Shown here in pieces: positions 56,369-64,000 of a stretch of DNA of 64,000 bases. A model generated the notes under the pieces. That model searched no databases, was not told the DNA's origin, and saw only the letters and a program-made list of their open reading frames with translations. This DNA is from Cryptomeria japonica (Eukaryota; Streptophyta; Pinopsida; Cupressales; Cupressaceae). The translations under genes were made by a program, and so were the position numbers. The stretch is from the NCBI RefSeq assembly GCF_030272615.1, contig NC_081406.1, forward strand, positions 115,227,783 to 115,291,782. The letters run 5' to 3'. Numbering within the stretch: the first letter of the stretch is position 1; every line of letters begins with the position of its first letter.

Positions 56369-59200
56369 ATGAGTTTTACAACAATAAGCCCTACTTACAC
56401 TATTCCTGTTAGACGAAGCCGTAGAATTAAGTCTTTCCGAGGTTTAACTACTGAGGAGATGGAACCTAATTTGAATAGCCTTTTTAACGAGGACATGGGT
56501 AATTCCTCTAATCCTCCTAATGATGAAGAAGCTCTCCATGAGGTTTCTGTAGAACAACTTTCGAAATTGGATAACCAATTTGACGATTTTCGACAATGGA
56601 TGTCTTAAGAATACCCTGATAGTCAAGCTCTTCCTTTAATTGAGGGTCTAAAACGTATGCTTCAAAGTGATAAGAATGGAATTGATATTTTGCATGGTAT
56701 TGCACACATTGTGGATTCGAATGTGATGCCTATGAAGAGTTGTGCTGAAAATTTGGGTTATACACAACCTCCTACTCAAGTCAATCATTCTATTCCTTTG
56801 ATGACTTCTATTGCTAGCGTACCTACCTTTACATCAAACATAATGGCTATTTCTACACAAGACATTCCTCCTGTGATCACCAGTCATGGGGGCAACCCTT
56901 CTTCTTCAATTAACCCTCTTCCTTCATTTAATCCGACTTCTTCATTCATTCCTTCCATGAGTGTCCCTATTATATCTCCACAAATGAACATGACGCAAGG
57001 GGGCAATTCGTTTAACCATTCCATTCCTCCTTGTAGTGTTCCTCCTGTCCAATCATCTCCTATGACTAATTATCATAGAGTCCCACCACCTTACTCTTTA
57101 CCTTCTTTCAATAACATAACACCTCCATCTCAATCTAACACATCCAATATGAATTCTTCGACTGAAGCGACCATTAACAATCTAGCACAAACTGTCTCTT
57201 CTTTACAGCAACAAATTGCCTCTATGAATCAATCTAAGTTTAGTGTGCCCACATTTGACGTTGCGAGCCCACTTTCTCTTGACATTGTTCGAGCTATCCC
57301 TCCTAAACATGTTGAAATCCCGCATTTGGAACTTTATAATGGTAAAGGAGATCCTCTAACACATGTTAAGACTTTTCAAACAATTTGTACTGATTTTGCT
57401 TATGACCAAAGGTTGCTTGCAAAACTGTTCACTAGAACATTAAGAGACAAAGCCCTACAATGGTATTGCTCATTGCCTTCCTATTCTATTACTTCTTTCG
57501 AACAACTTGCAAATACTTTCATTCAACAATTTCAAAACAATATAAGTCCTAAAGTTACTTTGATTGATTTAATGCATTGTAAACAAGGTGTTAAAGAAAA
57601 AGTGACTGATTTCATTGGTAGATATAAGCATTTGTATGCTCAAATTTCTTTTCCAGTGCCTGACAATGATATTCAAAGAATCTTTATTTCTAATTTACAA
57701 AAAGATATTCAAGACAAACTTCTATTTTTTGAGTTTACTTCTTTCCAACAGTTGTGTGCAACTCTTCACAATTATCAACTGACTGTGAGTCAAATGGAAC
57801 AATCACATCCTATGGCTCCGAGTGATAAGGGTGATAGCAGTCAACAACCATTTGGGAAGTTTAAACCGAACAGAGATTCCATCAAATTCAATGAAAACAT
57901 CATCAACAACAATGTGAATGCAGCATCAAGTGTGCCTCCTATTTCTAAATTTTTCAAGAAAGAAAGAAAGTATACTCCTTTGAATGAATCATTGCATAGT
58001 ATTATGAATAAGTTATTGGAACAAAATGTGCTTACTCTTCCTCCTATAAGACAAATTGATCCTGCAAAGATTACTTCACCTTATTTTGATAACAAATCTT
58101 TTTGTCAATTTCATCGTCAGCCTGGGGATGATACTGAAAAATGTTTTTCTTTAAAGGGTAAAATTCAAGATTTGATTGATAATAACACTATTTCTATTTC
58201 TGGAGTGAATGATAAAGGCAATACATCTGTAGCTCCTCCTAACCAAAATCTTCAGATTTTTACTGATCCATTACCTTCTCAAACCTCTAATGCAATTGAG
58301 GCTATTTTCAAATCTTATCAAAAGTGGAAAACAGATATGATCCTATCTCTAAGTGAACCTAGAACACCTAAACTTGATATTCCTATCATTCTTGAGAAGG
58401 AAGTTCTTCCTTTGAAAGATAAAACTAATGTCTTTCCTCAAGAAGATTCCCAACCCATCCCTATGGATGTGACTATGTCTATGCCTAATAAACTTCCTAA
58501 GAGTAGACCTATACCTCCTCGTCATGATGGACTTGGTCTTCTCCCTAAACCAAAAATTCCTCCTTTATATGGAGTAGTTCCTCCTCCTTCTTTTTATAGA
58601 GAGAAGAGACCTTCTTCTTCTCCTATTATCTAGCCTAAGAGACCACAGCCTAAACACCCAAGTGCTAAGGATGAGAACATTCCTCCTCCTCAATCTTCTC
58701 CACTTCCTACTAAGACTAGACGAAATCGTTCTGCACGTGAACGTCGGCGAAAGCGTCGTCTTAGAGCTCAAACTTTGCAATCTCCAAAAACACCTTCAAC
58801 AAGCATTATTCCATTTTCTCCTCAGCCGGACATTGAGCCTAAATCTCCTAAACATAAGATGCATGATGGTCTTGATCCTGTGTGAGTTAAAGATCCTATT
58901 TTTATAAATCTTGATGATGATATAGATGAAAATGTTATTCCTGATGAAAATATTACTTCTCTTGCTTCTGATAGTGAATGTGAACTTGTTGATATTGATA
59001 ACCATTTATCTAATGAATTTTCTAAAGCACTTATCCTAGCTCCTAGACAAGAACAATGTGGCTCGGAACATGAACATAGCCCGTGTTTGGATCTTGTGAT
59101 AGCTCCATCTGCTGTGTTGGATGTTCCTCCTCTAGCGTGTTCCCTGCCTTCCCGAAACATTGATCAGCAAGATCGGGGGGTAGATGGCGTGCTAGACTAG
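56369..59200 (+). pseudogene. Gag polyprotein of gag-only gypsy element
   Basis: A single 944-codon frame from ATG 56369 (MSFTTISPTYTIPVRRSRRI) to TAG 59198-59200, broken only by TAA 56606, TAG 58631 and TGA 58883. Order: charged N-terminus; Pro/Ser-rich region (56770-57190); retrotransposon capsid domain (57300-57800: HLELYNGKGDPLTHVKTFQ, DKALQWYCSLPSYSITSFEQ, VTDFIGRYKHLYAQI); a nucleocapsid-like CQFHRQPGDDTEKCFSLKG at about 58110; a Pro-rich tail; an Arg-rich patch (RERRRKRRLRA, about 58738); and an acidic end. There is no protease, reverse transcriptase, RNase H or integrase. It would assemble particles but must borrow pol enzymes. Its gag resembles that of Tat elements. Confidence 0.9.
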
Positions 59201-59945
59201 TTTCATTAGCATACCAGATTCTTTCCTCCTCTCTTTCGTTACTTCTTCTATATGTTATTCTCATTCTTCTATTTGTTGTCCTTAGTGTTGTTTACTTGAG
59301 GACGATGCAAAGCATTGAGATCTCTCGATCTCTCTCATTTTGACTCAAAAGACACATGTGTTCCCTTCTTCTAGGTGACCTTCCTTGATTGGGGAATGAA
59401 GAACAATTATGCATACATACATATGATATATATACATGAATTATCATACAGCATACTGACCCCAAGGAAAGTGAAGTCACCTCGTGCTTTGTGTTTTGTG
59501 TCTATTATCCTTGGGTTTATCTCACATTGGGGGGCTAAATCCTTGCGATAACGTGCTCCTTTTCCTTTCTCATTTCTTATGTGTATCACTACGTTAAAAC
59601 AATCACCCCCGGCGAGGCGTGTGCGATCGCTTTAACGTAGGGGGGCATACATCCCGTTCATATCTTTTCAAGATACTTGAAAATTTCTTGGCAAATTTAT
59701 CCTTGCCTTGAAAATTTTTGATATCTTTCTTGCATAACTCATAGTGAGGGAACCTTACTACTGACAGTCATGGTTCTTCCTCGTGATCTTCCCTTTTACT
59801 TTGTCAATCGAAGTCGTAAGATCCTTAGTCCACTGGGGGCTTGGTGTATCTTGCCTCCTTGACATGGTGAAAGTCTTTCAATATTGTTTCCTTGTACTTT
59901 ACCAGAAGTATGAGCTTACATACTCCCGCTAAAGTGGGGGCTAAA
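59201..59945 (+). other. 3' untranslated region and polypurine tract, gag-only gypsy
   Basis: A noncoding 745 bp strongly conserved in blocks with the old relic at 6780-7482. It includes a stem of CTACGTTAAA (59589-59598) with TTTAACGTAG (59631-59640) around a GC-rich loop. It ends in the purine tract AAAGTGGGGGCTAAA (59931-59945) that primes plus-strand DNA, directly before the 3' LTR. Confidence 0.8.
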
Positions 59946-61173
59946 TGTAGCGTCCTAAAATTGTGACACTTGCAATTTCGACTGCATTTCGGTCTTCATG
60001 ATGGCGACGCAATACGCAACCTGAATGGAGACCCCAAAACTTGCTCATGAAACTGAAAACTGCATTTTTCAAGCACCCTGGCCTGAACCTCCTTGCACCC
60101 TGCTGTCCCGGGAGGTGGGACCAGAGCGCCCAGCGCCCTGGTCCCCAGGACCATGGCGCCCAGCACCCTGGTCCCTGGGTCCTATTTTGGGCCCGGTCTC
60201 CTAAGGGGTCTCGGGTCTTTTTGTTTGCAATTTGGAAATTAACTTTCCTGGTCGACCTAAGGTCGGGAAAATCAGTCTATCAGCCCTAAATGACAAGTAT
60301 ATAAACTACATTTTTCTCTCTCATTTGGGATGAAGAGGATATAGATGTATGCAAGCATGGAAACTATACTTAAGCATTCAAGCATTCAAGCATTCCTTCA
60401 AGCAATTGATCATTTCAAGTCTCCATTCAAGGCTAAGTGTTGCATTCAAGTCAAGGATTCAACCATTGAAGAGGAGATCACATACATGCTACAACAACAT
60501 ACAACATCTAAACCTTCACACATAAGGATACAAACATCCTTAGAACAAGGTATTAGTACTTGTTTTACAGTCATTTACATTTACAGCTCTTGCTCATTTC
60601 TTGGTTAATTCCAAAACCGGGGTTTGACCTAAAGGCAAACCCCTAATCCCTAACCCCCCAATCATCTTCGCTTTTCTATGTGTAGGTTGCAGGTACGCGG
60701 CTGAAATTGAAGATCTGGAATCCTTGTGTAGAGACGAACAGATCCCCCTTCGTTTCGCGGATTTTTCGGAGGACCGTGGCGCTGGGCGCCATCGTCCTGA
60801 CAACTTTTGCTCAAATTTGTAGGACAGCGCCGTATCGACATTTTACTACTAATTCCAGGTCCGCAGCTTCATACTGTATTCCTATCTCAGTTTATAAGCG
60901 AATCTTTAACACTTTCTATGCATGCTTAGCTTAATTCTTCTATCAACATTCTTTACAAAAGAGGGTAGCCTTGCTGTCTTAACCCTTGAAACACATTTAG
61001 CATCCAATCTTGCATTGCGTGGGATTGGATCTTGTGGGTTTCAACCCCTCTTTTGAATGTAAAGTCTCTCCCCTAAGTGAAAACCATCGAATCCTAGCGA
61101 ACCTCCCTTCTCTCTCCTCGGAGTTGGAAGAGGGGAGAGCAACTAGGGTTCGATCGCGATTTTTCGCTTTACA
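59946..61173 (+). mobile_element. 3' LTR of gag-only gypsy element
   Basis: 1,228 bp, TGTAGCGTCCTAAAATTGTG to TTTTTCGCTTTACA. It is nearly identical to the 5' LTR apart from scattered, mostly C/T substitutions and two tandem-unit losses (one hairpin unit of about 31 bp and one 8-bp AAGCATTC unit). It is followed by CATCC, the target duplication. Confidence 0.95.
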
Positions 61174-61874
61174 CATCCATACACATTTCACTCCATAACA
61201 CAAAGATTTTGGTTACACAGAAACTCTTGGTTAGAGAGAAAAACTACGGTGGGGATGGCACCCACAACTTCACTACTACAATAATAAAGGTTGCTCGGTT
61301 AGAGCTACATGTTTAGCTATTTCTGATAGCTTACCCTGTTAGGAGTATCAAGATCTTTAGATCTACCTTGCTAAAGGATTTTACAAACACTTTTACAAAA
61401 TGATGTAACTGATTAAAGGCTTTACAATTTATAGACCTTGTTAGAGTCTTTTACCCTGTTAAAGGTTTCTAACACAACTCAAAATAATTCAATCAAAATC
61501 TTTACAAAATATCTGCAACTTTACATCTGAAATGTTATAGCAGACTCTATGTGCTCAATATAAAATTACCATGCTCATAGCATTACCATGCTCATAGCAT
61601 ACCTCGGTAATTGATAGATCAACTCGGTGACCTCTTCTATATTCTCTATCCCTTAAACTATTTTCTGAAAATCTTCTCAGTGACCTCTGAATACCTCTGT
61701 TCAATCATCACATCTTAACTTCTCTCAAGATTTTCATTTTCAACTCATCATCTTGCCTCAATTGTTACTACTTATCAAATTGCCATTAGTTTTATATACA
61801 AAGTCATTCTATATACTCTAGTCGGTTACAACTACCAAAATATTTAGTTGGTATGAACAGCCTAGTCAGTTACA
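61174..61874 (-). mobile_element. Copia LTR E, second part
   Basis: It begins with the target copy CATCC and continues the LTR of 53787-53943. Blocks such as GGTTAGAGAGAAAAACTACGG and GGCACCCACAACTTCACTAC are the reverse complement of Copia F's LTR at about 62700-62790. The likely end is GTCAGTTACA at 61874, followed by GAAGG, which matches the left flank AAAGG (53782-53786) at 4 of 5 bases; this boundary is uncertain. A TATA-like element on the minus strand (TATATAAAACTAATGG) lies near 61785-61800. Confidence 0.6.
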
Positions 61875-62961
61875 GAAGGAAAATAGTCACAAAGCCCAGT
61901 ATACACCGAACTGTCTACCAAGTGTTATTTCATGACAACCGAGCAGTAAAGATAATACACCGAGTTGATATAAACCAAGTGAAACGTGTTACCAGATTCA
62001 TTGAACCTAGACACACATATGAAAACGTGTTACAAGATCGAGGCACACAGAATCGTTATCACATTGGAAATTGCACATACAAATTTTGTATAATTTTGAG
62101 GTCATCTAACCAATGAAATATTTTGCATGGTTATTTATTCGAGAAATCATGTTTGTAAGATCGAAGCAATGAATCGGATCACCGACATAAGAAGTCTATT
62201 TATACAGCATGAATTTAGGGTTAGAAAAAGGTGTGAATGTGAGAAATATGTGTGCATATGTGTATGAAGCAAGAATTATGTGATACATGAGAAATCACAG
62301 AGTATTATGACTATTACAAAGACACAGAGGTCACCAAGAAGGTTATCAGAGAACAGTCGAGAAATAGAGTAAATAGAAGGGTTTACCGAGTTACTTTATG
62401 AGTTACTAAGGTATGCTATAGGCAAGGTAATCTTATTTTGAGCACATAGAATCTGCTACAACATTTCAGATGTAAAGTTGCAGATATTTGTAATGATTAT
62501 ATTGTAATATTTTGAAGTTGTAAGAGAAACCTTTAACAGGGTAAAAGACTCTAACCAAGTCTATAAATTGTAAATCCTTTAACCAGGTGCTACACTTATA
62601 TAGTGTTGTATAAATCCTTTAGCAAGGTATATCTAACTGATCTTAATACTCCTAATAGGGTAAGCAACCAGAAATAGCTAAATGTAGCTCTAACCGAGCA
62701 CTCTTTATTATTGCAGTAGTGAAGTTGTGGGTGCCATCCCCACTGCAGTTTTTCTCTCTAACCAAGAGTTTCTGTGTGACCAAAATATATGTGTTATGGA
62801 GTGAATCATGTATGAATGTTATCTATTGATTATAGTTTTGTTTTATGTTACTGCACTATTTTGTTTATGCATAATAGTAAAGATAAGGTTGAGAAAAGGA
62901 TTTGAAGTACTGATTCACCCCTCCCCTCTTAGTACATTAGCTTTCCATATTGGGCCTAACA
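61875..62961 (+). mobile_element. Copia F 5' LTR (start not fixed)
   Basis: It ends CATATTGGGCCTAACA at 62961, just before a primer site. It includes a TATA-like CTATTTATACAG (about 62197), the R-U5 block ACCCCTCCCCTCTTAGTAC and TTACCGAG motifs. It is the inverted, moderately diverged relative of LTR E, and the two meet at their U3 sides. The exact start, somewhere in 61875-62100, cannot be set because the 3' LTR lies outside the window. Confidence 0.7.
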
Positions 62962-62963
62962 AT

Positions 62964-62976
62964 TGGTATCAGAGCT
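62964..62976 (+). other. Copia F primer binding site
   Basis: TGGTATCAGAGCT, tRNA-Met type, two bases after the LTR end. Confidence 0.92.
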
Positions 62977-63023
62977 TGAATCTTGGAAAAGGGTTTAACT
63001 ACCTAAAGAGAAAGATCTTATCA

Positions 63024-63778
63024 ATGGAAGGCTATAAACAATCTCGGAGGATTGTGTATCTACAAGAAGAGCTGGATAATGCAAATCAAGTGATTGCAGA
63101 CATGCAAAGGCAAATGCAAAAATCTCTGAAAGTAAGGAGAAGATTATCTGATGACTTGCAGGATTCTCAAGAGTTAGTGGAACAAATCGAGACATCATCT
63201 GAGAACAGTATATCTGAAGAAATTGAAGAAATGATTGGAATGTTGAAAGAAAAGAACAAAGCATTGGCTGATCAACTAAAAGCTATGAAAAGAGAACATG
63301 AACATTTCAGTACACAGATGACTATAAATCTAGATGCATTAAGGATAGCCAAGGATAAAGAAAGAGATCTACAAAGAGAGAAACAACAACTTGAAGTCTT
63401 AGTATCTGATAAGAATGATGAAATCATAAGGCTAACTGGTATTCAATAAAATCTGACAGATCAACTAGGTTATACACATCATGAAGCAAATCTGAAAGAT
63501 GATGAGAATCAAGCATTGAAACTTGAAGTATCAAGGTTGAGCAATGAACTTGAAATAGAGAAGAAATCCAAGGAAACACTGATGAAGAGTTATGAAGTAT
63601 CAAAGATGTTGGATGAGCAATTGAACACAAGACGACCCTACAAAGAAGGAGGACCTAGTTACAAAGGAAAAGACTTGACCGAGAAGGGAATCTACACTAT
63701 TGAGAGAGAAGAATCATCAAAAGAAGTTGGAAGAAGGAATAACATCAAAAGGAAGAAGCCTATTTTCTACTACTCTGG
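63024..63778 (+). pseudogene. Copia F gag, interrupted
   Basis: From ATG 63024 (MEGYKQSRRIVYLQEELDNA) the frame is a continuous Lys/Glu-rich coiled coil like that of Copia D, with one in-frame TAA at 63447-63449. It ends in a basic stretch (RRNNIKRKKPIFYYSG) exactly where the first zinc knuckle should begin (CFYCG-type; the Cys residues read Phe-Tyr-Tyr). It is cut at 63779 by an LTR. No pol sequence is in view, so it cannot be said whether this copy was autonomous. Confidence 0.8.
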
Positions 63779-64000
63779 TGTAGCATCGTAAATTGTACGC
63801 ACTTGCTAGGGTGGTACAATTTCACACCTAGTTTAGCACCTGCCTTGGCGCATTTTACATTTTGCATTGCATTTCCCCTTTAACACTTAATTAATGAAAT
63901 TAATTAGGTCTAGGGTTCTATTTCATCATCTTCCACATCATAAAATTGGGCCCTTTCATTAAAATGTGCCCTTTTCATATTATTCCTCCAATACATCTTT
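63779..64000 (+). mobile_element. LTR start of second member of the solo-LTR family
   Basis: TGTAGCATCGTAAATTGTAC and the following 220 bp match, in opposite orientation, the first part of the solo LTR at 41029-42690 (from 42690 leftward) with about one change in ten. It runs off the window. The candidate left target copy is TCTGG (63774-63778). Confidence 0.88.

Overview
This window comes from a large, repeat-choked seed-plant nuclear genome. There are no operons, no ribosome-binding sites and no complete host gene. Almost everything from 5 kb to the right edge is nested LTR retrotransposon DNA of the Copia and Ty3/gypsy types, with tRNA-Met-type primer sites (TGGTATCAGAGC), purine tracts and 5-6 bp target duplications. 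The long, decayed, deeply nested elements suggest a gymnosperm such as a conifer relative, but that is an inference from style. The only recognisable trace of a host gene is a decayed piece of a plant beta-galactosidase exon at 4235-4327.

Layout. 1-5030: no recognisable coding content apart from the exon scrap. 5031-8989: relic of a gag-only gypsy element, with its gag tail inverted, a Copia LTR remnant between the parts, and a 3' LTR. 8990-18450: an old Copia element (A: reverse transcriptase, RNase H, 3' LTR) split by a gag-only Copia (B, 9706-17278); removing B and one target copy restores A's reading frame. 18451-24274: part of a Copia LTR, then a gypsy-type LTR-like stretch with a 13-copy tandem array. 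Into this has inserted a 2,934-bp near-perfect palindrome (19967-22900) with LTR-like ends and a perfect 5-bp target duplication. 24275-35093: Copia D, which has gag with four zinc knuckles but no pol; in pol's place lies a 3.2-kb second reading frame of unknown function. Copia D is itself interrupted in its 5' LTR by Copia C (24597-28893), a gag-protease-only element. 35094-53786: a Tat-lineage gypsy element on the minus strand (gag, protease, reverse transcriptase, RNase H, second archaeal-type RNase H, integrase). Its 3' LTR is interrupted by a nearly complete minus-strand Copia (37579-46851), which in turn carries a solo LTR (41029-42690). 53787-61874: a minus-strand Copia LTR interrupted by a well-preserved gag-only gypsy element (53944-61173). 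61875-64000: the start of a plus-strand Copia (F), cut at its zinc knuckle by another LTR that runs off the window.

How the parts work together. Four elements (B, C, D and the gag-only gypsy) keep LTRs, primer sites and gag but lack polymerase genes. They would depend on enzymes from partners such as the Tat element or the minus-strand Copia, both of which are now broken. Stop codons vastly outnumber frameshifts. All three in the youngest gag frame can be read as C-to-T changes in Gln or Arg codons, as expected for methylated, silenced DNA.

Most unusual items: the integrated LTR-like palindrome with two convergent TATA boxes; the second frame of Copia D, with its own promoter-like leader; and a GC-rich hairpin module that recurs in LTRs and leaders of at least two LTR families.
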